A stretch of DNA of 7,103 nt, from NCBI GenBank assembly GCA_037969115.1, contig JBBKWQ010000254.1, positions 1 through 7,103 of the forward strand, written 5' to 3'. Positions 1-5,224 of this stretch are shown here, one piece after another; position 1 is the first letter of the stretch; each line of letters begins with the position of its first letter. Source of the DNA: JBBKWQ01 sp037969115 (GTDB lineage: Bacteria; Actinomycetota; Acidimicrobiia; Acidimicrobiales; Ilumatobacteraceae). Below the pieces are notes generated by a model, which saw only the letters and a list, made by a program, of their open reading frames with translations, did not search any database and was not told where the DNA came from. Both the position numbers and the translations under genes were made by a program.

Positions 1-66
1 AAGAAGATGCCGTTCGCCGGTCGCCGGAGGTGCTTCGTGGGGCGACGCTCCCTGCGCATCGGATGG
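1..66 (+). repeat. CE0, possible degraded copy of the intergenic cassette element
   Basis: The window opens inside a stretch that resembles the right two-thirds of the CE repeat. GAAGATGCCG at 3-12 resembles CGAAGATGTGCCG of CE3 and CE7 with two bases missing. TCCCTGCGCATCGGATGG at 49-66 resembles the right box of CE2. The spacing between the two is about ten bases longer than in the seven clear copies, so this is only a tentative member. It sits where a boundary is expected, just upstream of the first toxin-antitoxin promoter. Positions 67-123 hold nothing else that I recognise. Confidence 0.3.
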
Positions 67-123
67 CGACACTTCGAGCCGCCCGCTCGAACGCCGGCCT
101 TCAGCTCTGAAGTGGACCAGCCC

Positions 124-158
124 TCGACTTGCGTATTCGTTTGTATTACATTCGCATT
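124..158 (+). promoter_or_regulatory. Leaderless promoter and operator of the first toxin-antitoxin pair
   Basis: A -35-like TCGACT (124-129) is followed after 17 bases by TACATT (147-152), which fits the TAnnnT form of actinobacterial -10 boxes. The GTG at 159 begins seven bases after the -10, where transcription should start, so the mRNA would be leaderless. TGTATTACA (142-150) is a 9-base palindrome overlapping the -10 box, flanked symmetrically by CG. Its size and place suit an operator for the ribbon-helix-helix antitoxin, which in such systems usually represses its own operon. The boxes are visible; the binding protein is inferred. Confidence 0.5.
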
Positions 159-464
159 GTGGGTGATCCATTCGACCTCGATCAGTTGGACGACCTCGAT
201 CCGTTCGAGATCGACCGGCAAGCCGCCCACCTGTTCAAACATGACTCGTTCGGCATCGACACCATCTACGAAATCTGGAACTCGGATCCGCTGTTCTATC
301 CAGCGACTCCGCCAGCGCACTGGTTGATGGTCGCCGACCTCGCCGGACAGATCGTGATGGTGCCCCTTGCTCCGTCCGATCAGGACGACCCTGCGAGGTG
401 TCGTCCGATTGGTTGCTACGTCGCCGCCAAGCATCTCGCTGACCGATTCAAGGAGGACCGATGA
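159..464 (+). CDS. BrnT-like toxin (RelE-type fold) of a type II toxin-antitoxin pair
   Basis: Predicted 101-residue toxin. The order of elements fits BrnT-like proteins, which have a RelE-type RNase fold: an N-terminal helix segment with HLFKHD (24-29), helix GIDTIYEIW (32-40), NDP-like NSDPLF (41-46), strand WLMVADLAG (55-63), strand QIVMVPLAP (64-72), and a basic C-terminal helix AAKHLADRFKEDR (89-101). In BrnT proteins the last part is typically SAR-x-R-rich, and it is only partly kept here. I prefer the GTG at 159 to the TTG at 129 because the promoter and operator lie between them. The acidic stretch at residues 6-19 is unusual for the family. The stop overlaps the antitoxin start (ATGA), and the toxin-before-antitoxin order matches brnTA. 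Family assignment is by pattern only, and the catalytic residues are not certain. Confidence 0.6.
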   Translation: MGDPFDLDQLDDLDPFEIDRQAAHLFKHDSFGIDTIYEIWNSDPLFYPATPPAHWLMVADLAGQIVMVPLAPSDQDDPARCRPIGCYVAAKHLADRFKEDR

Positions 465-703
465 CCGACAAGAAGATGACCCGACAAGAAGAGCGCGAGT
501 TCTATGCGGATTCCGAGAATCAGACACCACAAGGTCCTGCTCGGCGCCGCAACTCCAAGCTGACCGAACTCGTACCCGTCAGGTTCCCGCCCGACACGCT
601 CGCCAAGATCCGCGACGCGGCCGATGCCGATGACCGATCTGTATCGGCCTGGATTCGTCGCGCCGTCGACCACGAACTCGAGCACGGCAGCAAAACCGCC
701 TGA
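461..703 (+). CDS. Ribbon-helix-helix (CopG/BrnA-type) antitoxin
   Basis: An 80-residue DNA-binding antitoxin. The N-terminal part (1-34) is charged and includes EEREFYADSENQTPQGPARR, a flexible segment that probably wraps the toxin. It is followed by a ribbon-helix-helix domain: strand TELVPVRF (35-42), helix PDTLAKIRDAADADD (44-58) and helix SVSAWIRRAVDHELEH (60-75). The DRSVSAWIRRAV signature is typical of this group. The ATG overlaps the toxin stop by four bases, and a strong Shine-Dalgarno AAGGAGG (450-456) lies inside the toxin gene, which would favour high antitoxin synthesis. A dimer should bind the palindrome at 142-150 and repress the operon. It ends 33 bases before CE1. Confidence 0.82.
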   Translation: MTDKKMTRQEEREFYADSENQTPQGPARRRNSKLTELVPVRFPPDTLAKIRDAADADDRSVSAWIRRAVDHELEHGSKTA

Positions 704-736
704 CTTGGACGGGGCCTGCGGCCAGCGATGAGCGCG

Positions 737-820
737 CACGATATGGGTGCTGCGCTGCCGATCAGACGTGCCGATCAAGAGCACGTCTACGGCAACATCC
801 CCGTGAACATTTCCGAGCAC
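737..820 (+). repeat. CE1, intergenic cassette element
   Basis: Left box CACGATAT (737-744), GTGCCG (768-773) and right box ATTTCCGAG (809-817) sit at the standard offsets of 31 and 41 bases. This is the most diverged of the seven clear copies outside the boxes. It contains the best hairpin of the set: AGACGTGC (764-771) pairs perfectly with GCACGTCT (781-788) across a 9-base loop. It lies 33 bases after the antitoxin stop and 47 bases before the next gene. Confidence 0.55.
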
Positions 821-860
821 ACTGATAATGTGCGCCCCGGGAACCATTCCGTGCGAGAGA
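800..860 (+). promoter_or_regulatory. Possible promoter and ribosome-binding site of the small lipoprotein gene
   Basis: GATAAT (824-829) is a good -10 box. No clear -35 is seen, and the best candidates near 801-808 are weak. The -10 is bracketed by the short inverted repeat GCACA (818-822)/TGTGC (829-833), which could be an operator. GAGAGA (855-860), seven bases before the ATG at 868, is a plausible Shine-Dalgarno sequence. The right part of CE1 overlaps the -35 region. Confidence 0.35.
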
Positions 861-867
861 ACGTCGA

Positions 868-1263
868 ATGGACATGATCGATCGTTTGCTCGTTGGAGTT
901 CTCGCATTGGTTGCCGCGCTGACCGTGGGATGTACCGGAACGAGTGATCCGGAGGAAGGCGTGCCGGAATCCGTTGTCGCGTACGACCTCACGCTGGCGG
1001 TTGGGCGATCAGAGACGAGAACCGTGTCGACACACTGCGGGTACGAGCGACTCGAACTTGAAATCAACGGAGCCTTCTGGGCGACCGAGACGCTCGGAGC
1101 CGACAGCGCAGGCAACCCAACGGAGCCGGCCTGGCCGCAAGGTACTCAGCGCGCTGAACTTCGCCTTGAACTCATCGACCCGACGACCCTGTCGGTCAGC
1201 GCCTCAGGGAGCGACGTGTCCCATGAGTACCACCCGATCGAAACCGAACCCTGGTGCGAGTAG
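868..1263 (+). CDS. Small secreted lipoprotein of unknown function
   Basis: A 131-residue protein with a lipoprotein signal peptide: a hydrophobic run from L7 to V20 and lipobox LTVGC, so C22 would be lipidated and the protein anchored outside the membrane. The mature part is acidic, with alternating strand-like segments. The motif STHCGYERLELEINGAFW (54-71) resembles the THCG...(N)G..W pattern seen in many uncharacterised actinobacterial exported proteins. C57 could pair with C130 at the extreme C-terminus, which would close a small beta-barrel. The Met at position 3 is an alternative start. It sits alone between CE1 and CE2 with its own likely promoter. No enzyme motif is visible and I cannot assign a role. 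Confidence 0.72.
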   Translation: MDMIDRLLVGVLALVAALTVGCTGTSDPEEGVPESVVAYDLTLAVGRSETRTVSTHCGYERLELEINGAFWATETLGADSAGNPTEPAWPQGTQRAELRLELIDPTTLSVSASGSDVSHEYHPIETEPWCE

Positions 1264-1301
1264 ACGGCATGTCCGCTTGCCGGGACGACTGCGCAAGTTC
1301 G

Positions 1302-1385
1302 AGCGATCTCGCGCACCTGGCCGAGCACCGACGTGCCGTTCTCGGACGGGTTGAACGTCCGATCCCTCCGCGCATTATCGGGCGG
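1302..1385 (+). repeat. CE2, intergenic cassette element
   Basis: Left box AGCGATCT (1302-1309), GTGCCG (1333-1338) and right box ATTATCGGGCGG (1374-1385) are at offsets 31 and 41. Against CE7 I count 49 identities in 84 ungapped positions, including GGACGGGT (1344-1351) in the middle and ATTATCGGG on the right. The centre can pair CGTTC (1337-1341) with GAACG (1353-1357). It begins 38 bases after the lipoprotein stop. A 43-codon frame (1269-1400, starting ATG) runs through it, but I do not consider it a gene. Confidence 0.7.
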
Positions 1386-1394
1386 CCGTGGGCC

Positions 1395-1410
1395 TCGTAG
1401 GGTCCTACGA
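1395..1410. promoter_or_regulatory. Palindromic operator over a TAnnnT -10 box
   Basis: TCGTAGG-GT-CCTACGA is a perfect 7+2+7 inverted repeat. It contains TAGGGT (1398-1403), which fits the TAnnnT -10 form, and an ATG follows exactly seven bases later at 1410. The same spacing is seen at both toxin-antitoxin promoters in this window. The -35 would fall on TTATCG (1375-1380), inside the right box of CE2, and is poor. The palindrome is certain; its use as an operator is inferred. Confidence 0.4.
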
Positions 1411-1541
1411 TGAACACGCACGGATTGGCGATACGCACCATGCCAACTCGCTTCGTCGGCTGCGGGCGCACCGCAGTACTCGACTGGTCAGCGCGTTCGG
1501 ATGGGCTGCTGTTGTGGGTGGGAACCACTGGGCTGCGGTGA
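1410..1541 (+). CDS. Possible leaderless leader ORF upstream of the large lipoprotein
   Basis: A 43-codon frame begins with the ATG that overlaps the end of the palindrome at 1395-1410. It would start with MNTHGLAIRTMPTRFVG and ends in a TGA (1539-1541) lying inside GGTGAG, the Shine-Dalgarno sequence of the next gene. This placement would allow translational coupling. The peptide has no recognisable motif, and the frame could be chance in GC-rich DNA. I list it because the promoter spacing upstream and the stop position downstream both fit. Confidence 0.25.
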   Translation: MNTHGLAIRTMPTRFVGCGRTAVLDWSARSDGLLLWVGTTGLR

Positions 1542-1548
1542 GCGTCTG

Positions 1549-3285
1549 ATGAGGATGAGGACTCGAGCCAGCACGATCTCTTTGATGGTCAGCATGATGG
1601 TTGTTGCAGCCTGCGGCTCGACGTCATCGTCGGAGGTGACGGTTGGCTCGATCGCACCGCCGTCCGGCTCAGCACCGGCGACGTCGTCGGGTGACTGGGA
1701 TGTGCTCGTGACCGCTGATGGCGGTGGAGGCTTGATCGACTCTGTCGGCACGAGCGACCTTGAGATCGTCGGTGGGACCGGGCCCGATGAGCCGTGGCTG
1801 CGGTTCGGACTGGCGTTGAATTACTGCTGCGGCGAACCGAACTCTGTCGTCTACGGCCCCGATCAGTGGTCGTTCGATAGTGGCGATGGTCAGCTGAGGA
1901 TGGACGGTCCGCTCTGCGAGGGCCCGGTCGAGTGCACCGAGACCGAACGACGGGTGCGGTTGGCACCGAACGCCACCACGGTGGTCTACTTCGAGGTGTT
2001 CCGAGACGTCACCGGATCCGCGCCGGTCTCAGCGGGGACGCTCACGGTTGAAACTGGGCCACTGTTCGACTGGGAGTCCGATGCAATCGAAGACCAGCCG
2101 ATGTCGATCGGCATCCGCTTCGACATCAGTACTCCGATTCCTCCACCGACCGGCGAGACCACCCCGACTGCGACCGAAGCGCGGTCGGTCACGGTCGTCG
2201 GCGGTGGGCTCGGCCTGCTCGACTTCCCGTTCCTGAGCGTTGCCGACAACGTCGAAGAACTCGCCGGCCTCGTCTCATCGGCGGCGGAACCGATCGATGC
2301 CGAGGCGCTCGACATCGACTGGCCCGCCGAGGCGGCCTTGGTGTTGTCGATCGGGTCGGACCTGTGCCCACCGATCCTGAACGGCCTCCAGATCGACAAC
2401 GGCACGGCCACCCCAATCTTCGTGAACGCCGGCTACCTCGTATGCGAACAGCCGCTGGTGCCGTACACGGTGATTGCCGCAATCGATCGTGAACTTCTCA
2501 TCGACGTCGACGAGATCACGGTGTCTGCAGAGACGTCGTACGGCGAACAGGACACGATTGCATCGGTCGACGTCTCGCCAGCCACCGCGGACCCCACGAT
2601 CAAACCGATCGGGGTCACCTTCGGCGAACCGATTGGGACCGCCGCGCTGCCACCACGCGGAGAAGCGGCTACCACCGTGCTCACCAACGGAACCCCCGTG
2701 TACGTCGTCCATCACCACGATGGCACCATCAGCGCACTCGACCCGCGCGGCGCCGACCAGAACATCGATGGCCTCCACCAGATCGTCAGGTGGGTGGCTG
2801 CAACCCGGAACTTCGTGAACCACGGTGCATGGGACGAGTACGGGCGACGACTCGATGGTTTCCGAGCCACCGACCTCGTTGGCTACGTCACCAGAGTCAT
2901 CGACGACCAGGTCCAGATTGGCGGCATCGTTTCCGCCCCGGTCGGTTCACCGATCACACAGACCGATAGTCCTCCGGCGATGTCCGATGTCACCATCCCG
3001 CCCGGCGAGGTACTCACCGTCGAAGCCGCAATGGAACTGTCCGTCGGAACGACCACCTGGATTGCCGGGTCAGTTCACGCTCGACCAGACCGTGTCGTCA
3101 TCTGCGACATCCCCTCCGAGACCATTCAAATCGAAGCCTGTCCTGCTGGCTCACCAACAGCCGAGGGAATCCCGGCCACCCCCGGCTCCGCCAACACCTA
3201 CTTCGGGCCTCTCCTCGCCACGCGATCAGCCGATGGCTTCAACCGCATCGCGTCAACGGGCGGATACGCAGGCAGCGCCCTCTGA
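1549..3285 (+). CDS. Large lipoprotein with a ligand-less Rieske-like domain
   Basis: A 578-residue exported lipoprotein. I chose the ATG at 1549 over the one at 1501 because GGTGAG (1537-1542) is correctly spaced and the signal peptide then begins MRMRTRAST, with a hydrophobic run and lipobox VVAAC (lipidated C22). About residues 30-200 form a strand-rich domain with four Cys near NYCCGEPN and CEGPVEC. About 213-330 form a second domain, whose VAD-x-EEL, DWPAEAALVLSIGSDLC pattern recalls exported protease-associated folds. About 380-460 resemble a Rieske module: TPVYVVHHHDGTISALDPRG and later NHGAWDEYGRRLDGFRATDL, compare CHG..FD..GR...GPA...L in true Rieske proteins. The Cys ligands are absent and only one HG remains, so iron-sulfur binding is unlikely. 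The C-terminal 115 residues are Pro/Thr-rich strands. It is the only gene between CE2 and CE3. The role is unknown, perhaps binding at the cell surface. Confidence 0.75.
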   Translation: MRMRTRASTISLMVSMMVVAACGSTSSSEVTVGSIAPPSGSAPATSSGDWDVLVTADGGGGLIDSVGTSDLEIVGGTGPDEPWLRFGLALNYCCGEPNSVVYGPDQWSFDSGDGQLRMDGPLCEGPVECTETERRVRLAPNATTVVYFEVFRDVTGSAPVSAGTLTVETGPLFDWESDAIEDQPMSIGIRFDISTPIPPPTGETTPTATEARSVTVVGGGLGLLDFPFLSVADNVEELAGLVSSAAEPIDAEALDIDWPAEAALVLSIGSDLCPPILNGLQIDNGTATPIFVNAGYLVCEQPLVPYTVIAAIDRELLIDVDEITVSAETSYGEQDTIASVDVSPATADPTIKPIGVTFGEPIGTAALPPRGEAATTVLTNGTPVYVVHHHDGTISALDPRGADQNIDGLHQIVRWVAATRNFVNHGAWDEYGRRLDGFRATDLVGYVTRVIDDQVQIGGIVSAPVGSPITQTDSPPAMSDVTIPPGEVLTVEAAMELSVGTTTWIAGSVHARPDRVVICDIPSETIQIEACPAGSPTAEGIPATPGSANTYFGPLLATRSADGFNRIASTGGYAGSAL

Positions 3286-3558
3286 GGCGGTCGAGCATGA
3301 ATCTCCGTGGGCTCTGCCGACATCTCTTCGACGCTTGGTTCTGAACAATTCGCTGGACGGGTGACGCCCCGGAGCAAATCGTTCGTGGATCGATCCGCGC
3401 ACTTCACGCACACCTGATCCCGGCGTGGTGACCGGAGCGCCCCGCCGACATAGCTACCCAAGTGCAGTGCTCGATAATCGCCACGCCGCGAGCATCTGGC
3501 CGAGCAGGTCCCGCACATCGATCGGTGGCTGACCGTTCGCGGTCAGCCCCTGGCGCCG
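3286..3558. other. Noncoding stretch with a possible second, decayed CE copy
   Basis: These 273 bases between the lipoprotein stop and CE3 hold no convincing gene on either strand. The frames present are short or have unlikely composition. GTGACCG (3428-3434), with CGATAATCG (3472-3480) about 45 bases downstream, has roughly the CE layout, but the left 31 bases match CE2 at only about a third of positions. I treat it as a possible relic, not a supported copy. If it is real, the stretch would be a lost or empty cassette. No T-rich terminator is visible. Confidence 0.35.
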
Positions 3559-3642
3559 CACAATCTCGTTGCTGGTGGCCGCCCGAAGATGTGCCGATCG
3601 CGCGCATTCTTACGCCAAGGCGTTAGTGGCGTTATCGAGTGG
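3559..3642 (+). repeat. CE3, intergenic cassette element
   Basis: Left box CACAATCT (3559-3566), GTGCCG (3591-3596) and right box GTTATCGAGTGG (3631-3642). One extra base in the left arm and one fewer in the right arm leave the total length unchanged. Over the left 38 positions it agrees with CE7 at 31, including the exact 14-base match CGAAGATGTGCCGA. ACGCC (3612-3616) pairs with GGCGT (3619-3623) in the variable centre. It ends 32 bases before the stop codon of the minus-strand gene that follows. Confidence 0.8.
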
Positions 3643-3674
3643 GTCCGAGCGACTTGCCCTGATCGCAGGAGACC

Positions 3675-4016
3675 TCAGCTTCGGCCGAGACAGCCTCGGC
3701 CTCTCGAAGGCCCTTCGTAGAACGGCGTCTCGCCACTGGGTCGAATCTCTGAGTCGAAGACGATCCACGTGCACGCGTGGCGCCATCCCTCGGGGATGAT
3801 GGCCGATTCAGCGCAGTCTGTTTCTGAGGCGCACCGGCGATCTTCGCCTCCGGTGCAGCCGTTCGATGGGTCCCGCCAGAACGACCCGTCGGCGCGCTGG
3901 CAGAGAAGGGACGTGTCAAAGGTGGCTGCCTGGTAGAAGTCATGTGAGACGATCACTACTGGAATCAGCGCCAGCCCAGCGGCGACCGCCATTCCCAGCA
4001 CTCGTTGCATCCTCAT
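3675..4016 (-). CDS. Small Cys-rich membrane-anchored or secreted protein
   Basis: A 113-residue protein, unrecognised. Residues 1-6 (MRMQRV) are basic, and 7-23 (LGMAVAAGLALIPVVIV) form a hydrophobic segment that acts as a signal peptide or membrane anchor. There is no lipobox. The exported part has six Cys (39, 54, 62, 68, 82, 109), an even number compatible with three disulfides, within DGSFWRDPSNGCTGGEDRRC and the WRHACTWIVFDSE segment. AGGA (4021-4024, minus strand) is a good Shine-Dalgarno sequence for the ATG at 4016. The gene runs opposite to the CE repeats on either side, starting 114 bases from CE4 and ending 32 bases from CE3. It may be a small adhesive, inhibitory or periplasmic protein; nothing in the sequence decides. 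Confidence 0.65.
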   Translation of the reverse strand: MRMQRVLGMAVAAGLALIPVVIVSHDFYQAATFDTSLLCQRADGSFWRDPSNGCTGGEDRRCASETDCAESAIIPEGWRHACTWIVFDSEIRPSGETPFYEGPSRGRGCLGRS

Positions 4017-4052
4017 GAGTTCCTATGACTTGTCTTGAGATTGGAATGCCGC

Positions 4053-4069
4053 CGGGCGGGCCACGCCCG
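4053..4069. repeat. GC-rich hairpin upstream of the Cys-rich protein gene
   Basis: CGGGCG (4053-4058) and CGCCCG (4064-4069) form a perfect 6-bp stem with a 5-base loop, about 36-52 bases upstream of the minus-strand start at 4016. There is no T tract, so it is not an intrinsic terminator for either strand. It could be a 5' leader structure or an operator, or chance in GC-rich DNA. Confidence 0.3.
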
Positions 4070-4130
4070 ACGCGTGAACCGTAGCGGCTCCAGCAGCTAC
4101 TCGAAGGCCGCTCGACCATCGAATCGAGTG

Positions 4131-4213
4131 CACATTCATGAGCGGGTAGCCGAGCGAATACGTGCCGCTATGCGCTGTTCGAGCGTGTGAATGGCAGCGT
4201 TGATATGCGTGGG
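4131..4213 (+). repeat. CE4, intergenic cassette element
   Basis: Left box CACATTCA (4131-4138), GTGCCG (4162-4167) and right box GATATGCGTGGG (4202-4213) are at the standard offsets. Compared with CE5 it agrees at 27 of 37 positions on the left arm and 22 of 40 on the right, with no gap, including GTTGATATG. The pair CE4/CE5 brackets the phd/vapC-type operon exactly. A short stem CGCT/AGCG (4173-4176, 4182-4185) lies in the centre. CE4 ends about 45 bases before the -35 box of the antitoxin gene. Confidence 0.8.
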
Positions 4214-4258
4214 TTCGAGCCGCTCGGCGGCGCGCCGACGAGTATCCAAAGCGGCCCG

Positions 4259-4306
4259 TTGACAGCGCTGTCGAAGTGGCTACACTGATCGTATGAAAGT
4301 AGCCAC
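4259..4306 (+). promoter_or_regulatory. Leaderless promoter and operators of the vapC-type operon
   Basis: A consensus -35 TTGACA (4259-4264) is followed after 16 bases by -10 TACACT (4281-4286), and the antitoxin ATG (4293) begins seven bases later, so the transcript should be leaderless. Two inverted repeats are nested in it: GACAGCGCTGTC (4261-4272), a perfect 12-base palindrome overlapping the -35, and GTGGCTAC (4276-4283) with GTAGCCAC (4299-4306), perfect 8-base arms spanning the -10 and the start codon. Both are well placed for repression by the antitoxin-toxin complex. Confidence 0.7.
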
Positions 4307-4574
4307 GTCGAGGTCGGAGGTCGGTATCCGCGATCTGAAGAATGGTCTCAGCAAATACATCGATCGCGTGGAGGCTGGCGAAGAGGTGATCGTCACAGAT
4401 CGGGGTCGTCCAGTCGCCAAACTGTCTCCACTCGACGCACCAGACGATCGCCTCGCTGACCTTGTCGCTGCTGGCGTGGTTCGACCACCATCGAGCGGCA
4501 CTCGTCATCGCGCTCGTTCCCGAATCAAGTCGAAGGGGAATGTGAGCGGTCTTGTTGCTGAGCAACGTCGGTGA
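4293..4574 (+). CDS. Phd/YefM-family antitoxin paired with a VapC toxin
   Basis: A 93-residue antitoxin. Residues 9-47 match the Phd/YefM domain: VGIRDLKNGLSKYIDRVEAG, then EEVIVTDRGRPVAKLSPL. This domain dimerises and binds the operator. The C-terminal half (48-93) is Arg/Lys-rich and probably unfolded until it wraps the PIN toxin; it ends SGLVAEQRR. The ATG is set by the promoter spacing, leaving no room for a Shine-Dalgarno sequence. The stop (TGA, 4572-4574) overlaps the toxin start GTGA. Expected role: neutralise VapC and repress the operon. It is 79 bases from CE4. Confidence 0.9.
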   Translation: MKVATSRSEVGIRDLKNGLSKYIDRVEAGEEVIVTDRGRPVAKLSPLDAPDDRLADLVAAGVVRPPSSGTRHRARSRIKSKGNVSGLVAEQRR

Positions 4575-4993
4575 TCACCTACGTCGATACCTCGACCCTG
4601 ATCAAACTGATCATTGATGAGGAGGGGTCGGACCGAGCCGAACTGATCTGGCAATCCGCCGATTCGGTCGCCTCGGTGAGCTTGGTCGTGGTCGAAGCGC
4701 GCGCTGCGCTCGCTGCCGCCGCACGGGGTCAGCGGCTTTCGACGACCCAGTTGCACGTTGCCAAGACTGAGTTCGCTGCGTTCGTCGACGATCTCCATCT
4801 TGTCGAGGTGACCGAGGAACTCATCGAGAGCGCAGCGCAGCTCGCTGAAGCCGAGTCGCTGAGGGGCTACGACGCAGTCCACCTCGCGGCTGCGCTCTTC
4901 GTGGGCGCTGCCGTATTCACGAGCGCGGACCGAGCGCTGTGTGAGGCAGCCGAACGGCAGGGCCTGCACATCGCCGACCCGCTGACGGCGTGA
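4571..4993 (+). CDS. vapC: VapC-family PIN-domain ribonuclease toxin
   Basis: A 140-residue PIN-domain toxin of normal family length. The four conserved acidic residues are present: D6 in YVDTSTLIKL, E42 in VVVEARAAL, D101 in GYDAVHLAAA and D120 in TSADRALCEAA. These bind Mg2+ for RNA cleavage, so the toxin appears catalytically intact. VapC toxins usually cut tRNA or rRNA when the labile antitoxin is lost. It starts with GTG overlapping the antitoxin stop, which implies translational coupling. It ends 30 bases before CE5. The RNA target cannot be deduced from the sequence. Confidence 0.92.
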   Translation: MITYVDTSTLIKLIIDEEGSDRAELIWQSADSVASVSLVVVEARAALAAAARGQRLSTTQLHVAKTEFAAFVDDLHLVEVTEELIESAAQLAEAESLRGYDAVHLAAALFVGAAVFTSADRALCEAAERQGLHIADPLTA

Positions 4994-5023
4994 CCCGACC
5001 GATCCATCGGCATGAACGCCGCC

Positions 5024-5106
5024 GACATTCTCGGGCGGGTGATCGAGCACATAAGTGCCGCTACGAGCGGTTTAGGACGCCGGTAGACGTTGTTGATATG
5101 GGCTCG
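5024..5106 (+). repeat. CE5, intergenic cassette element
   Basis: Left box GACATTCT (5024-5031), GTGCCG (5055-5060) and right box ATATGGGCTCG (5096-5106). It is closest to CE4, and over the left 37 bases to CE6 (25 identities). The centre has a compact hairpin, CCGCT (5058-5062), ACG, AGCGG (5066-5070). It follows the VapC stop by 30 bases, the usual distance after a + strand gene in this array. Confidence 0.8.
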
Positions 5107-5115
5107 CCCCGATCA

Positions 5116-5138
5116 GACCAGTTCTTAGTGACCTGGTC
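5116..5138. repeat. Inverted repeat between CE5 and the HEPN-like gene
   Basis: GACCAG (5116-5121) and CTGGTC (5133-5138) are perfect 6-base arms with an 11-base loop, between two converging genes. It could help terminate transcription from either side, but no T tract follows on either strand. The rest of 5139-5224 shows nothing I recognise. Confidence 0.25.
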
Positions 5139-5224
5139 ATCGTTGATGTCGCGCAGGACCTCATCGTGTGAGACGACACGTCGGCGCCCGACGCGACCGC
5201 GGTGGGCCCAGTTCACTCGTTGAC

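Noticed and set aside
416..907. 163-codon minus-strand frame
   Set aside because: It runs antisense to the antitoxin gene and across CE1, and has no domain or ribosome-binding signal. It is a by-product of GC-rich codon use.
3496..3506. CTGGCCGAGCA shared with CE2 (1317-1327)
   Set aside because: An 11-base match is expected by chance in a window of this size, and the GTGCCG and right box are missing at the proper distances.
3609..3630. GCGTTAG near CE3 as a canonical attC core site
   Set aside because: It occurs once, lacks a matching RYYYAAC partner at the other end and is absent from the other six copies.
3569..3799. 76-codon + strand frame starting in CE3
   Set aside because: It overlaps the minus-strand Cys-rich gene, which has a better Shine-Dalgarno and a membrane segment. 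Its similarity to CE7 is again from the repeat.
4023..4565. 180-codon minus-strand frame
   Set aside because: It overlaps the antitoxin gene, its promoter and CE4. The apparent protein similarity to the frame antisense to CE5 comes from the repeat DNA.
4505..5050. 181-codon minus-strand frame
   Set aside because: It is antisense to the clear vapC gene.
5116..5138. Inverted repeat as an intrinsic terminator
   Set aside because: No T tract follows on either strand; kept only as a repeat.
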